In this document: positions 1 to 8,855 of the stretch, in pieces | Numbering within the stretch: position 1 is the stretch's first letter | How the letters are laid out: each line of letters begins with the position of its first letter | NCBI RefSeq assembly: GCF_947499295.1 | Contig: NZ_CANMNP010000015.1 | Span: 1-64,000, forward strand | Direction: 5' to 3' | DNA: 64,000 bases | Origin: an uncultured Roseibium sp. | GTDB lineage: Bacteria > Pseudomonadota > Alphaproteobacteria > Rhizobiales > Stappiaceae | Position numbers and translations under genes: made by a program | The notes under the pieces: model-generated | Told to the model about the DNA's origin: nothing | The model's database searches: none | Seen by the model: the letters and a program-made list of their open reading frames with translations, nothing else

Positions 1-80
1 TCACTGAAGATGTCGTACTTCAGTACCTTGAGAAGCACATCGATAATCCTACCGGCATCAGCCGGTAGTGGTTTAGTCAT
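1..80 (-). CDS. N-terminal fragment of an unidentified protein, cut by window edge
   Basis: A reading frame opens on the minus strand with ATG at 80-78 and stays open to the window edge. It encodes about 26 residues beginning MTKPLPADAGRIIDVLL. An AAGGG-type ribosome binding site lies a few bases upstream of the ATG, which supports a real start. It is divergent from aapJ, with about 390 bp between them. Too little is visible to name a family. The call could be wrong, because only 80 bp are seen. Confidence 0.4.
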   Translation of the reverse strand, partial: MTKPLPADAGRIIDVLLKVLKYDIFS

Positions 81-471
81 TCGCCCTTCGCCTGCAACCG
101 GGTTTTCGCACTCCAGAGTAGTAGGTGCGACTGACAAAACTCAAACTAAAGTTAACGGTGACGCTACGGGAATTAAATGGATTGAACTCTTTTTGGGCAT
201 TGAATGATTTCGTTTTAGACATGTTCGTGTTTTGTGCAGCTGTTTCGGTGGCAATTGTTCCAAGGCACTAGAATTTTGAAGAGATAACTGCAGCAAGTAC
301 TTGACCCGAACGGCTAAATGCCATCGTATGGGGTCGTTGGGTTGGGACGGAAGACTTCTGGAGGAAACAGTCAGCAAGGCTGCATACTGTCCGGAAAGCG
401 AGACAGGGAAGACGTCTTCCGAATAAGCCCGACAAGACAAAGTATGGGTAACAAATAAAGGCTGCATATCC
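81..471. other. Intergenic leader upstream of aapJ
   Basis: No convincing gene is seen in this 390-bp gap between the divergent partial gene and aapJ. Short frames on both strands lack ribosome binding sites or run antisense into aapJ. The stretch probably carries the aap promoter and regulatory sites. The only clear structure is a perfect 14-bp palindrome at 407-420 with a partial copy at 349-360. Confidence 0.5.
407..420. repeat. Perfect 14-bp palindrome in the aapJ leader
   Basis: GGAAGACGTCTTCC is a perfect palindrome ending 51 bp before the aapJ start. A related GGAAGACTTCTG lies at 349-360, 58 bp further upstream. Two related sites in front of a strongly codon-biased transport operon suggest an operator. 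The regulator is unknown, and a chance palindrome cannot be excluded. Confidence 0.4.
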
Positions 472-1491
472 ATGTCCAATAAAATCCTTCCGCTCGTACT
501 CGGCGCTGCCATGGGAGTCGCCGCAACGACGGCTGCAGGTGCAACGACGCTGGAAGACGTCAAGGCAAAAGGTTTCATTCAGTGTGGCGTGAGCCAGGGC
601 CTGCCGGGTTTCTCTAACCCGGATTCACAGGGGAACTGGACCGGACTTGACGTTGACCTTTGCCGCGCAATGGCTGCTGCGGTATTCGGTGACGCATCCG
701 CTGTTAAATTCACTCCGCTGTCCGCTAAAGAGCGTTTCACCGCTCTGCAGTCCGGCGAAGTTGACGTTCTGTCCCGTAACACCACGTGGACCATGTCCCG
801 CGATACTCAGCTGGGCCTGAACTTCGCTGGTGTGAACTACTATGACGGTCAGGGCTTCATGGTTCGCAAGGACCTTGGCGTCACGTCCGCTCTGGAGCTC
901 TCCGGCGCTTCCGTGTGCACCAACACCGGTACGACGACTGAGCTGAACGTTGCAGACTACTTCCGTGCGAACAATATGCCGTACGAAATCGTCGCTTTCG
1001 AAAAAGCTGACGAAGTTGTTGCTGCATATGACGCTGGTCGTTGCGACGTTTACACCACGGATGCTTCCGGTCTGTACGCTCAGCGTCTTAAGCTGGCCAA
1101 CCCGGGCGACCATATGGTTCTGCCGGAGATCATCTCCAAAGAGCCTCTGGGTCCGGTTGTTCGTCAGGGCGACGATGAGTGGTTCAACATCGCGAAGTGG
1201 ACCCTCAACGCAATGCTGAATGCTGAAGAGCTCGGTGTTACGTCCGAAAATGTTGATGAAATGAAGGCCTCCGACAACCCGTCTATCAAGCGTATGCTTG
1301 GTGCAGAAGGCGCGTTCGGTGAAGCTATCGGCCTGTCCAATGACTGGGCTTACAACATCATCAAGAACGTCGGTAACTATGAAGAGTCCTTCAACGCAAA
1401 TGTTGGTCCGGACACTCCGCTCGGCATCTCCCGTGGTGTTAACGCACTGTGGAACGCCGGTGGCTTCATGTACGCTCCGCCGATCCGCTAA
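472..1491 (+). CDS. aapJ: General L-amino acid ABC transporter, periplasmic binding protein
   Basis: This 339-residue exported protein binds amino acids in the periplasm and delivers them to the AapQ/AapM permease. The N-terminus (MSNKILPLVLGAAMGVAATT) is a signal peptide with likely cleavage near residue 23. The mature part opens LEDVKAKGFIQCGVSQGLPG, typical of the AapJ/BztA family, and full length is normal for it. Codon choice is strongly biased to CTG, CGT, GGT, TCC and AAC, more than in the neighbours, which suggests very high expression. It is first in aapJQMP. A strong hairpin follows the stop codon and could set the binding protein above the permease level. Confidence 0.95.
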   Translation: MSNKILPLVLGAAMGVAATTAAGATTLEDVKAKGFIQCGVSQGLPGFSNPDSQGNWTGLDVDLCRAMAAAVFGDASAVKFTPLSAKERFTALQSGEVDVLSRNTTWTMSRDTQLGLNFAGVNYYDGQGFMVRKDLGVTSALELSGASVCTNTGTTTELNVADYFRANNMPYEIVAFEKADEVVAAYDAGRCDVYTTDASGLYAQRLKLANPGDHMVLPEIISKEPLGPVVRQGDDEWFNIAKWTLNAMLNAEELGVTSENVDEMKASDNPSIKRMLGAEGAFGEAIGLSNDWAYNIIKNVGNYEESFNANVGPDTPLGISRGVNALWNAGGFMYAPPIR

Positions 1492-1516
1492 TCCTCTTAT
1501 GATTTGAGGATTTTAG

Positions 1517-1544
1517 GGGTTCCGGCGGTTTGCTGCCGGAACCC
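1517..1544 (+). other. Intercistronic hairpin after aapJ
   Basis: GGGTTCCGGCGG and CTGCCGGAACCC pair around a TTTG loop, giving a stem of about 12 bp with one G-U pair, 25 nt after the aapJ stop. No U-run follows, so it is more likely an mRNA-stabilising or partial-termination element than a full terminator. Hairpins follow the binding-protein genes of all three transport operons in this window. Confidence 0.6.
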
Positions 1545-1710
1545 TCAATAAATTCCGCGCATCAAAACTGGAATAATCCAGTAACGCGTGGGGGAACAAT
1601 CTGCTTTCGCCGACTGGGGAGCGCAACAGCGCAAGACGTGAAGCAGATATGGACACGTTGGAGGTGAGGCTTCGAGCCGGGCTCTTTCGTGACAACTTGG
1701 GCGAGGTTCT

Positions 1711-2925
1711 ATGTCAGTAATGGAGCAGGACTCGGCGGGGGCGCCGGCGCGTGCTTCGCTGTTGAACGATCCCAAAGCCCGTGGCCTTTTTTACCAATTG
1801 GTATTGATCGTCGCGTTGGTGACTTTGGGATACGTCATCGTTACGAACACGATAGCCAACCTGGAACGGCAAAACATTGCCTCAGGTTGGGGATTTCTAG
1901 AAAACACTGCCGGTTTCGGCATTATTCAGTCTTTGTTTCCCTATTCGGAAACATCAAGTTACGGCACGGCCCTTCTGGTCGGTCTCTTCAACACTATTCT
2001 TGTCGCCGTTGTCGGCATCTTCTTCGCCACGATCTTTGGCTTTGTCATCGGGATTGCACGGCTCTCCAACAACTGGGTCATCAACCGGTTGGCATATTGC
2101 TATGTAGAGCTTGTCAGAAATGTCCCTCTGCTGCTGCAGATCTTTTTTTGGTACTTCGCGGTTTTGCGCGCTGTTCCAGGAAAGCGGGAAAAGTGGTCGC
2201 TGTTTGACACCTTTCACCTGAACATTGGTGGCATGAGATTGCCGAAGCCGATCTGGGAAACTGGTTCCCATATGATCGGTATTGCGCTGATCGTGGCCAT
2301 CATCGCATCAGTTGTCGTTTCCAACTGGGCCCGCAAGCGTCAGGAAGCCACTGGGCAGCAATTTCCGATGTTCTGGACTGCTGTTGGCCTCATCGTCGGT
2401 CTGCCGTTCATAGCATATCTGGTTATGGGCATGCCGATGTATTGGGAGCATCCCAACTTCGTTGAAACCGGGCCGATCCTGCGTCGCGGTTTTGAGTTGA
2501 ATGTCGGCATCAATGTCATTCCGGAGTTTCTGGCTCTGACGGCAGCTCTTGCGATCTACACCGCCGCCTTTATCGCTGAGATTGTGCGTGCAGGCATTCA
2601 GGCGGTCTCGCATGGCCAGACGGAAGCCGCTCATGCACTGGGGCTGCGCAATGGTCCGACCTTGCGTCTGGTCGTCATCCCGCAGGCAATGCGCGTGATC
2701 ATTCCGCCGCTGACCAGTCAGTATCTGAACCTGACCAAGAACTCTTCTCTGGCGGTTGCCATTGCCTTCCCGGACCTCGTGTCCGTCGGCGGCACGGTTC
2801 TGAACCAGACAGGTCAGGCAATCGAAATCATCGGTATCTGGATGGCAGTTTACCTATCGCTCAGCTTGCTCACATCCGCCTTCATGAACTGGTACAACCA
2901 GCGCATGGCGCTCGTGGAACGTTAA
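1711..2925 (+). CDS. aapQ: General L-amino acid ABC transporter, permease
   Basis: This 404-residue inner-membrane permease is one half of the Aap channel. Its length matches AapQ/BztB, which are longer than ordinary polar amino-acid permeases because of an insert between the first transmembrane helices. A hydrophobic helix begins near residue 30, and several more follow. The EAA loop that contacts the ATPase is visible near residue 310 (QTEAAHALGLRNGPTLRLVV). A GCGAGG ribosome binding site precedes the ATG at 1711. aapM follows after 13 nt. Confidence 0.93.
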   Translation: MSVMEQDSAGAPARASLLNDPKARGLFYQLVLIVALVTLGYVIVTNTIANLERQNIASGWGFLENTAGFGIIQSLFPYSETSSYGTALLVGLFNTILVAVVGIFFATIFGFVIGIARLSNNWVINRLAYCYVELVRNVPLLLQIFFWYFAVLRAVPGKREKWSLFDTFHLNIGGMRLPKPIWETGSHMIGIALIVAIIASVVVSNWARKRQEATGQQFPMFWTAVGLIVGLPFIAYLVMGMPMYWEHPNFVETGPILRRGFELNVGINVIPEFLALTAALAIYTAAFIAEIVRAGIQAVSHGQTEAAHALGLRNGPTLRLVVIPQAMRVIIPPLTSQYLNLTKNSSLAVAIAFPDLVSVGGTVLNQTGQAIEIIGIWMAVYLSLSLLTSAFMNWYNQRMALVER

Positions 2926-2938
2926 GGAGCGCTTGATC

Positions 2939-4090
2939 ATGTCAGACACAAAAATGTTCCATATAAGGACCGAGGAGGCGCCGCTGTTGCCGGCGCCGGT
3001 CTCGACCACCGGTGTTATCGGATGGATGCGGCAGAACCTGTTCTCATCCATAAGCAACACCATTTTGACGGTCATCGGCATTCTGATTGCCTATTCGATC
3101 GTGGCGCCCTTCATCCAGTTTGCGATTGTTGACGCAGTCTGGAACGGTGAAAACCGCGAGGCGTGCCTTCCGCAGGATGGTGCGCATGGCGGTGCCTGTT
3201 GGGCTTACGTTAAGGCCTATTTTCCGCAGTTTATCTACGGTCGGTATCCGACAGACGAAATCTGGCGGGTGAATGTCGTCTACGCGTTGTTCGTTCTGCT
3301 TCTGGTGCCGCTTGCCTGGCCGAGCGCTCCGTTCAAGCGTACCAATGCGATCCTGTTTCTGGTGGTCTTCCCGATCGTGGCCTACTTCCTGTTGACCGGT
3401 CTGGTCATTGGTGGTTCCGTGATCTTGCCGATCGTTGAAACAGCCCGTTGGGGAGGGTTGCTCGTTACGCTCGTCATCGCGGTGACGGGTATCGTTGCCT
3501 CGCTGCCCCTCGGGATTGCGCTCGCGCTCGGTCGTCGGTCAAAAATGCCGATCATCAAGATGGTCTCCATCATCTTCATCGAGTTCTGGCGCGGTGTCCC
3601 GCTCATCACGGTTTTGTTCATGTCTTCCGTGATGCTGCCACTGTTCCTGCCGGAAGGCGTAACCTTCGACAAGTTGCTGCGCGTTCTGATCGGCGTGACA
3701 CTGTTCTCTGCTGCTTACATGGCAGAAGTGGTTCGCGGTGGCCTACAGGCTATTCCCAAGGGGCAGTATGAAGGTGCGATGGCACTGGGACTGCGGTTCT
3801 GGCCGATGATGTATCTCATCGTTTTGCCACAGGCCTTGAAACTGGTGATCCCGGGCATCGTGAACACGTTTATCGGTCTGTTCAAAGACACCACGCTGGT
3901 CTTGATCGTCGGCATGTTCGATCTGCTTGGTCAGATCCAGTCGTCCTTCACGGATCCGACCTGGTCGACACCAAGCCAGGGCCATACCGGCTATCTCTTT
4001 GCAGCCATTGTGTTCTTCATATTCTGCTTCGGCATGTCGCGGTACTCCATCTTTATGGAGAACAAACTGCACACAGGACACAAACGCTAG
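2939..4090 (+). CDS. aapM: General L-amino acid ABC transporter, permease
   Basis: This 383-residue inner-membrane permease is the partner of AapQ. An AAGGAG ribosome binding site at 2924-2929 sits 9 nt before the ATG at 2939, so this start is preferred to the in-frame TTG at 2933. The first hydrophobic segment lies at about residues 30-60, and further helices occupy the C-terminal half. The EAA loop is visible as GQYEGAMALGLRFWPMMYLI. A GC-rich hairpin separates it from aapP. Confidence 0.93.
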   Translation: MSDTKMFHIRTEEAPLLPAPVSTTGVIGWMRQNLFSSISNTILTVIGILIAYSIVAPFIQFAIVDAVWNGENREACLPQDGAHGGACWAYVKAYFPQFIYGRYPTDEIWRVNVVYALFVLLLVPLAWPSAPFKRTNAILFLVVFPIVAYFLLTGLVIGGSVILPIVETARWGGLLVTLVIAVTGIVASLPLGIALALGRRSKMPIIKMVSIIFIEFWRGVPLITVLFMSSVMLPLFLPEGVTFDKLLRVLIGVTLFSAAYMAEVVRGGLQAIPKGQYEGAMALGLRFWPMMYLIVLPQALKLVIPGIVNTFIGLFKDTTLVLIVGMFDLLGQIQSSFTDPTWSTPSQGHTGYLFAAIVFFIFCFGMSRYSIFMENKLHTGHKR

Positions 4091-4100
4091 GACCGAGTTT

Positions 4101-4131
4101 CCGGGGCGCGCGCCAGACCGCAGCGCCCCGG
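4101..4131 (+). other. Intercistronic hairpin between aapM and aapP
   Basis: CCGGGGCGC and GCGCCCCGG form a 9-bp GC-only stem with a 13-nt loop in the 69-nt gap between aapM and aapP. No U-run follows, so full termination is unlikely. It may stabilise or process the mRNA. Confidence 0.45.
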
Positions 4132-4159
4132 CCAAAAGACACTCATGGAGTAAAGTCTC

Positions 4160-4963
4160 ATGACTGAGAATGCAGTAAACCCGGAAGAGATCGCCGCCGA
4201 TCGTTCCAAGATGCAGATTTCCGAAACGGATGTCGCAATCGAAATCAAGAACATGAACAAGTGGTATGGTGACTTCCACGTTCTGCGTGACATTCATCTG
4301 AAGGTGATGCGCGGCGAGCGGATTGTCATTTGCGGGCCTTCTGGCTCAGGCAAGTCGACCATGATCCGTTGCATCAACCGTTTGGAGGAGCACCAGGCCG
4401 GGCAAATCATTGTCGATGGCATTGAGCTGACGGACGATCTCAAGAAGATCGACGAAATTCGTCGGGAAGTCGGCATGTGTTTCCAGCACTTCAACCTGTT
4501 TCCTCACCTGACCATCCTTGAAAACTGCACGCTGGCTCCGATCTGGGTGCGCAAGATGCCGAAGAAGGAAGCTGAAGACATCGCGATGCACTACCTGGAA
4601 CGCGTCAAGATCCCTGAACAGGCCTTGAAGTATCCAGGGCAGTTGTCAGGTGGTCAGCAGCAGCGCGTGGCCATTGCGCGATCCTTGTGTATGAACCCGA
4701 AGATCATGCTCTTTGATGAGCCGACGTCTGCTCTCGATCCGGAAATGATCAAGGAAGTGTTGGACGTGATGGTCGGTCTTGCCGAAGAAGGTATGACGAT
4801 GCTTTGTGTGACCCACGAAATGGGCTTTGCACGGAAAGTCGCAAACCGCGTGATTTTCATGGACGCGGGCCAGATTGTTGAGCAGAACGAACCTGAAGAC
4901 TTCTTCACCAATCCGCAGCATGAGCGGACGAAACTGTTCCTGAGCCAGATCCTGCACCACTGA
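4160..4963 (+). CDS. aapP: General L-amino acid ABC transporter, ATP-binding protein
   Basis: This 267-residue cytoplasmic ATPase energises the AapQM channel. The Walker A motif (GPSGSGKST), signature (LSGGQQQR) and Walker B with catalytic Glu ([12 protein letters not shown]) are all intact, as is the switch His ([10 protein letters not shown]). An N-terminal extension of about 25 residues precedes the ABC core. GGAG lies 9 nt before the ATG. It is the last transporter gene; the operon terminator lies 90 nt past its stop, inside the next gene. Confidence 0.94.
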   Translation: MTENAVNPEEIAADRSKMQISETDVAIEIKNMNKWYGDFHVLRDIHLKVMRGERIVICGPSGSGKSTMIRCINRLEEHQAGQIIVDGIELTDDLKKIDEIRREVGMCFQHFNLFPHLTILENCTLAPIWVRKMPKKEAEDIAMHYLERVKIPEQALKYPGQLSGGQQQRVAIARSLCMNPKIMLFDEPTSALDPEMIKEVLDVMVGLAEEGMTMLCVTHEMGFARKVANRVIFMDAGQIVEQNEPEDFFTNPQHERTKLFLSQILHH

Positions 4964-4984
4964 CATGGGCTGGAATTGGGAAGA

Positions 4985-5683
4985 ATGTTTTTACTGATCA
5001 GGCGTGCCATAGGAGGTCTATGCCTGGTTTGCATTCTACTGGTAATACTGATGGGTCTCGGAACGCTTGTTCCGAGACCCTTTTTTGAGTCAATCCAGAC
5101 AGAGGCCCGTGAACCGGATAAGAAACGGACAATTCTGGTGCTGTCCAATCCGATCCATACAGACATTGCTCTGCCTGCCGACCCGGATGTTCTTGAGGCC
5201 TTTTCATTCGTCTCCGACACTGGGTTGGCGCTCGATTTTCAGGGTGTTTTCTGGGTTGTCTTCGGTTGGGGAGGGCGATCTTTCTATGTTGAGACACCAA
5301 CCTGGGGGCATCTCAAGCCTGGCCCGGTGATCGATGCGCTGACCTGGGACAAGTCAGTCATGCATGTAAGGAGAACAGGGCCCATAGCGGTTGAGTTGGA
5401 AAGCGTCCGCGAGGTGCATCTTTCAGAAATCGAATTTGACCGGTTGCTGGACAGCATCAGGTTGAGTTTCGAGTTGGATAAAAACGGCGATCCGATACCC
5501 ATACCGAATGCTGCATATGATGCACACGATATTTTTTTCTCCGCCAAGAGCGGTTTTAACGCTTTGCTTGGCTGCAATACCTGGACCGCCAGGGTTCTTC
5601 GAACCGCGGGTCTGCAAACGGGAACCTGGACACCCCTTCCGATGACCCTGAATTGGTCACTGGACTTGCACAATCATTTTTAG
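4985..5683 (+). CDS. DUF2459 family membrane-anchored protein
   Basis: A protein of about 232 residues with one N-terminal membrane segment (FLLIRRAIGGLCLVCILLV), followed by a periplasmic domain of the DUF2459 type (conserved LSNPIHTDIALP and VFGWGGRSFYVETPTWG). The function of the family is not established. It starts 22 nt after aapP. Its ATG at 4985 follows a weak GGGAAG; an in-frame TTG at 4976 is the alternative. A textbook rho-independent terminator is embedded in its codons 23-34. The 3' end overlaps the convergent tetR gene by 4 nt. Confidence 0.75.
   Translation: MFLLIRRAIGGLCLVCILLVILMGLGTLVPRPFFESIQTEAREPDKKRTILVLSNPIHTDIALPADPDVLEAFSFVSDTGLALDFQGVFWVVFGWGGRSFYVETPTWGHLKPGPVIDALTWDKSVMHVRRTGPIAVELESVREVHLSEIEFDRLLDSIRLSFELDKNGDPIPIPNAAYDAHDIFFSAKSGFNALLGCNTWTARVLRTAGLQTGTWTPLPMTLNWSLDLHNHF
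5053..5086 (+). terminator. Intrinsic terminator of the aap operon, inside the DUF2459 gene
   Basis: GGGTCTCGGAAC and GTTCCGAGACCC form a perfect 12-bp stem with a GCTT loop, followed by six T. It is the strongest terminator seen in the window and lies 90 nt after the aapP stop. It falls within the N-terminal coding region of DUF2459, just after the predicted membrane segment. Ribosomes translating that gene could melt it, so it may work as an attenuator. Confidence 0.85.
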
Positions 5684-6327
5684 GGGTGGCGGTCGTCATC
5701 AGATAAAGCTGAGGCCTGGGCGGATATCAGCCTGTCGACGGCGCTGGAAGACAATCGCTTCAGTTTTTCAGGGTTCTCTCCAGCACGCGCGCGGATCGAC
5801 AGTCCGTGGAGTACCAGCGCCAGGTGTTGCGCAATTTCTTTCGCATGAGCTTCACGCACCGCGCCTTTGGATTCTCGCAAAATCAGGCGCGCAAAACCGG
5901 TGTCCATACGCAGAAGAACATTTCCAAGCGCCAACTGAAAATCCGAGTCCTGCAATGCTTCCGAAGGGAGCGTGGATATTGCAAGGCATCCATGGGCGGC
6001 ACCGGTAAGGTCACTCTTCCCGGTGTAAAGATCCACTGCAGCCGCCATGATGTCTTTCATGCGTGCATTGACGCCAGTCGCTCGAGAGCCTGCATCACGC
6101 AGATGGGCTTCCATACGATCTGCGAAGCGCTCAATCGATTTCAGAAACATGTCTTTCTTGGTGCCGAATGCAGCGTAGAGACTGGGTCTGTTAAGTCCCG
6201 TTGCCTCGGCGATCTGGTCAAGGCTGGTTGCCGAATATCCATGTTGCCAGAAGACCTGCATGATCAGATCAAGGGTTTGTTCTTCATCAAATTTTCGCGG
6301 ACGGCCGCGTTTGGTGAGTGTTTTCAT
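5680..6327 (-). CDS. TetR/AcrR family transcriptional repressor
   Basis: This 215-residue regulator has an N-terminal TetR helix-turn-helix (GYSATSLDQIAEATGLNRPS, about residues 30-50) preceded by a basic arm (KRGRPRKF). The rest is the ligand-binding and dimerisation domain. It is divergent from the HD-domain gene, with an inverted repeat in the shared promoter region, so it very likely represses that gene and itself. The ligand cannot be told from sequence. Confidence 0.9.
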   Translation of the reverse strand: MKTLTKRGRPRKFDEEQTLDLIMQVFWQHGYSATSLDQIAEATGLNRPSLYAAFGTKKDMFLKSIERFADRMEAHLRDAGSRATGVNARMKDIMAAAVDLYTGKSDLTGAAHGCLAISTLPSEALQDSDFQLALGNVLLRMDTGFARLILRESKGAVREAHAKEIAQHLALVLHGLSIRARAGENPEKLKRLSSSAVDRLISAQASALSDDDRHP

Positions 6328-6331
6328 TTTT

Positions 6332-6381
6332 TACCGTTTCGCACAAAAAGTTCGACATGTCTATTTATGTGCGATACGGTA
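6332..6381. promoter_or_regulatory. Inverted-repeat operator between tetR and the HD-domain gene
   Basis: ACCGTTTCGCACA (6333-6345) is repeated inverted as TGTGCGATACGGT (6368-6380), with one mismatch in 13 and 22 bp between the arms. Flanking T and A extend the symmetry. The repeat starts 5 bp from the tetR ATG and ends 18 bp before the HD gene ATG. It therefore covers both promoters and is the likely operator of this TetR protein. Confidence 0.8.
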
Positions 6382-6398
6382 CAAAAAAGGAGAGCCGC

Positions 6399-7211
6399 AT
6401 GAACATAAACTGTGAACCCGCAATATCGAACGACCATATGGGCACCGTTGCGTGGGGTAAACGCCTGGGTGATTTCAGTCATGGGCGTCTCACGCGCCTG
6501 GAAAAAATTAAGGTTTTGGGTAATCTCGGCCGGATGGCTTTGCTCGAGACCGTTGATGCTCTCAAGGAGCGGGCAGGGCTACTAAGTGCGTTTGGAACGG
6601 ATCTCGATGGTCTGCAGCCACCAGACACAGCACTCACCCGAGATGCATTTGATTTCGCAGATGATGTCCAGGGCATGGAACTAATGCGTCACAGCTGGCG
6701 CACTTACTATTGGGCGGTGTTGTTTGGAAAACGTGCGGGGTTGGATACGGACCTTGAGTTGCTGTTTTCGGCGGCCATTCTGCACGATGTTGGGCTTGCA
6801 AGAGACAGGGCATCGGAACCGGGTGATTGTTGTTTCGTGGTTTATGGAGCGGATCGCTGCAAAGAGCATTTGGTGGGCAAAGGACATGATCGGGCGAAAA
6901 TCAGGAAAATCGCCGATGCTATCGGTTTGCATTTGAATGGCTACGTCAGCAAACGGTTACACGGCGTCGAAGCGCATTTGCTTTCTCGTGGCGCCATGTG
7001 TGATGTTTTCGGCCTTGGGCGCCGGAGGCTGTCGAGTCTCACCCAAAAACAGATTTTTGCTGAGCAGCCAAAGGGAAACCTGATCGACGACCTTGAAATT
7101 TGGCCTGGTCATCATCTTGCGGGAACGCGAGCGGACTTTCTCATTCGGCTCAACCACAAAGACAAGAGCACGTCCCAGCACCGTAGAAAAATGCAACCAA
7201 AGGAAGTTTAG
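6399..7211 (+). CDS. HD-domain phosphohydrolase-like protein
   Basis: A protein of 270 residues. The ATG at 6399 follows AAAAGGAG at the right distance, so it is preferred to upstream in-frame starts. An HD motif is visible (FSAAILHDVGLARD) with a preceding His in MRHSWRTYYW and later His residues (IGLHLNGY, HGVEAHLLSRGAM). These suggest a metal-binding hydrolase fold like the small HD proteins related to cyanamide hydratase. The substrate is unknown. It stands alone under probable control of the divergent TetR regulator. Confidence 0.75.
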   Translation: MNINCEPAISNDHMGTVAWGKRLGDFSHGRLTRLEKIKVLGNLGRMALLETVDALKERAGLLSAFGTDLDGLQPPDTALTRDAFDFADDVQGMELMRHSWRTYYWAVLFGKRAGLDTDLELLFSAAILHDVGLARDRASEPGDCCFVVYGADRCKEHLVGKGHDRAKIRKIADAIGLHLNGYVSKRLHGVEAHLLSRGAMCDVFGLGRRRLSSLTQKQIFAEQPKGNLIDDLEIWPGHHLAGTRADFLIRLNHKDKSTSQHRRKMQPKEV

Positions 7212-7490
7212 GCAGCTGGTGGAAATTGCGAGCGCTAGCTATATGAAATCGGTTATTTGTTGTCTGGAAAGCTTCATCTAAAACGAATCGAAAGCGCAGA
7301 AAACTGCCAAAACGAGTGAGTAGAATCTGGTTGTGTCAAGGTAGTATCTAAATTCTTGATAACGAAAATTGACAGTCATCAATTGATGTTTTGCTGCGAA
7401 ACTATTGTGAAAAATATCCATTAAAAATACAATTTATGGTTTATTCAGTTTTGCACGGTGAAGTTGTGTTGGTTAGAGGGGTTATCCAAC

Positions 7491-8837
7491 ATGCAATCCG
7501 TGACAGACGAATTTGCGATCCGACTAGAATTTGCACAGATCGACCAAAGCACGATCAGAACTCTTCAAAAAATTTGGCCGGTGATAAGGCCGGCATTGGA
7601 TTCGATCCTGGATGATTTTTATGTGCATCTGAAGGGACAGTCAAAACTGGCTGAACTGGTAGGAGACATGCAACCGCGCCTGGTCTCGGCTCAAAAGAGC
7701 CATTGGGAAAAGCTTTTCTTGTCGGGCTTTGACCAGGACTACCAAGACAGCATCAACAAAATAGGCCATGTGCATTGTCGTATTGGATTGGAACCCAGGT
7801 GGTACATTGCTGGCTATAGATTTGTTCTGACGCGCCTTCACGCGGGGCTTATTAAAAAATATCGCCACGGGTTCAGCGATGTGAACCATTTGTTGGATGC
7901 AGTGACAACGGCCGTGATGCTCGATATGGAATTGGCGATCTCGACTTACGAGGAACGGTTGCTGCAAATTCGGGAAGCACAAACCGCTCGGTTGAACGAA
8001 GCGATTGAAAGCTTTCAAGGTAAAGTGCAAACGCCGCTGGAGGACGCTGACGAGGGTGCTCGGATCGTCGCCGGTCAAGCGGAAGAATTGACATCTGTGT
8101 CGGCGTCCGCATTGGACCAGGTTTCTGCAGCGGAAGCGGCGGCAAAGAACACCAGCTTAAGTGTCCAAACCGTCGCAAGTGCCACGGAAGAACTTTCCAG
8201 TTCGATACAGGAAATAGCCAAGCAAATAACGGGTGCATCTGAGATCGCCAGTCAAGCAGCAGGTGGAACCGAGCAATCCAGTCTCAAGGTATCAAGTCTC
8301 GCAGGTGCAGCTCAGAAAATTGGTGATGTCGTGGGTCTCATCCAGGCCATCGCCGAGCAGACAAACCTTCTCGCTCTCAATGCGACGATTGAAGCTGCTC
8401 GAGCTGGAGATGCAGGACGCGGATTTGCAGTTGTGGCAAGTGAGGTGAAGACGCTGGCAGAACAAACCGCCAAGGCGACTGAGGAGATCAGCCAACAAGT
8501 TGCGGAAATCCAGTCATCGACAGAAAGTTCCGTTGCTTCAATTCATTCGATTTCGGAAGTCGTCAGGCAGTTGGACGAAATGACCGCGTCAATCGCTGCT
8601 GCTGTCGAGGAGCAGGGGGCGGCAACCAGGGAGATATCCGAAAGCATACAGTCGGTGTCTTCGGGGGCTAAGGAACTCGACGAAAATATATCGGGCGTCG
8701 GCATGGCCATTGGAACGTCCGACAAGGCGGCCGCCCAGTTTTTGCAAGCAGCTGAAAAGGTCAACACCAGTGCCAGTTCAATTTCATTGGAAATCAGAGC
8801 CTTCTTCGAGGAGCTGAAAGCGGACACGGGAACTTGA
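7491..8837 (+). CDS. Globin-coupled chemoreceptor (soluble methyl-accepting chemotaxis protein)
   Basis: A 448-residue cytoplasmic receptor with no membrane segments. Residues 1-160 form a globin-sensor domain: a helical region with the likely proximal heme His in [13 protein letters not shown], then the [10 protein letters not shown] motif seen in HemAT-type sensors. The C-terminal half is a methyl-accepting signalling domain with the conserved hairpin tip ([20 protein letters not shown]). It probably binds O2 through heme and signals to CheA/CheW, giving aerotaxis. ATG 7491 is preferred because AGAGGGG lies upstream; an earlier in-frame start at 7458 adds 11 residues. No che genes are nearby. 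Confidence 0.9.
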   Translation: MQSVTDEFAIRLEFAQIDQSTIRTLQKIWPVIRPALDSILDDFYVHLKGQSKLAELVGDMQPRLVSAQKSHWEKLFLSGFDQDYQDSINKIGHVHCRIGLEPRWYIAGYRFVLTRLHAGLIKKYRHGFSDVNHLLDAVTTAVMLDMELAISTYEERLLQIREAQTARLNEAIESFQGKVQTPLEDADEGARIVAGQAEELTSVSASALDQVSAAEAAAKNTSLSVQTVASATEELSSSIQEIAKQITGASEIASQAAGGTEQSSLKVSSLAGAAQKIGDVVGLIQAIAEQTNLLALNATIEAARAGDAGRGFAVVASEVKTLAEQTAKATEEISQQVAEIQSSTESSVASIHSISEVVRQLDEMTASIAAAVEEQGAATREISESIQSVSSGAKELDENISGVGMAIGTSDKAAAQFLQAAEKVNTSASSISLEIRAFFEELKADTGT

Positions 8838-8855
8838 GAAGCAAACTTGCCGCAA

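Noticed and set aside
301-332. TTGACC with TATGGG as the aapJ promoter
   Set aside because: The spacing of 20 bp is too long and the -10 is poor.
141-578. 145-codon frame on the minus strand over the aapJ leader
   Set aside because: Overlaps the aapJ start on the other strand and has no ribosome binding site or family features.
7391-7615. 74-codon plus-strand frame before the chemoreceptor
   Set aside because: Overlaps the globin domain coding region in another frame and has no start signal.
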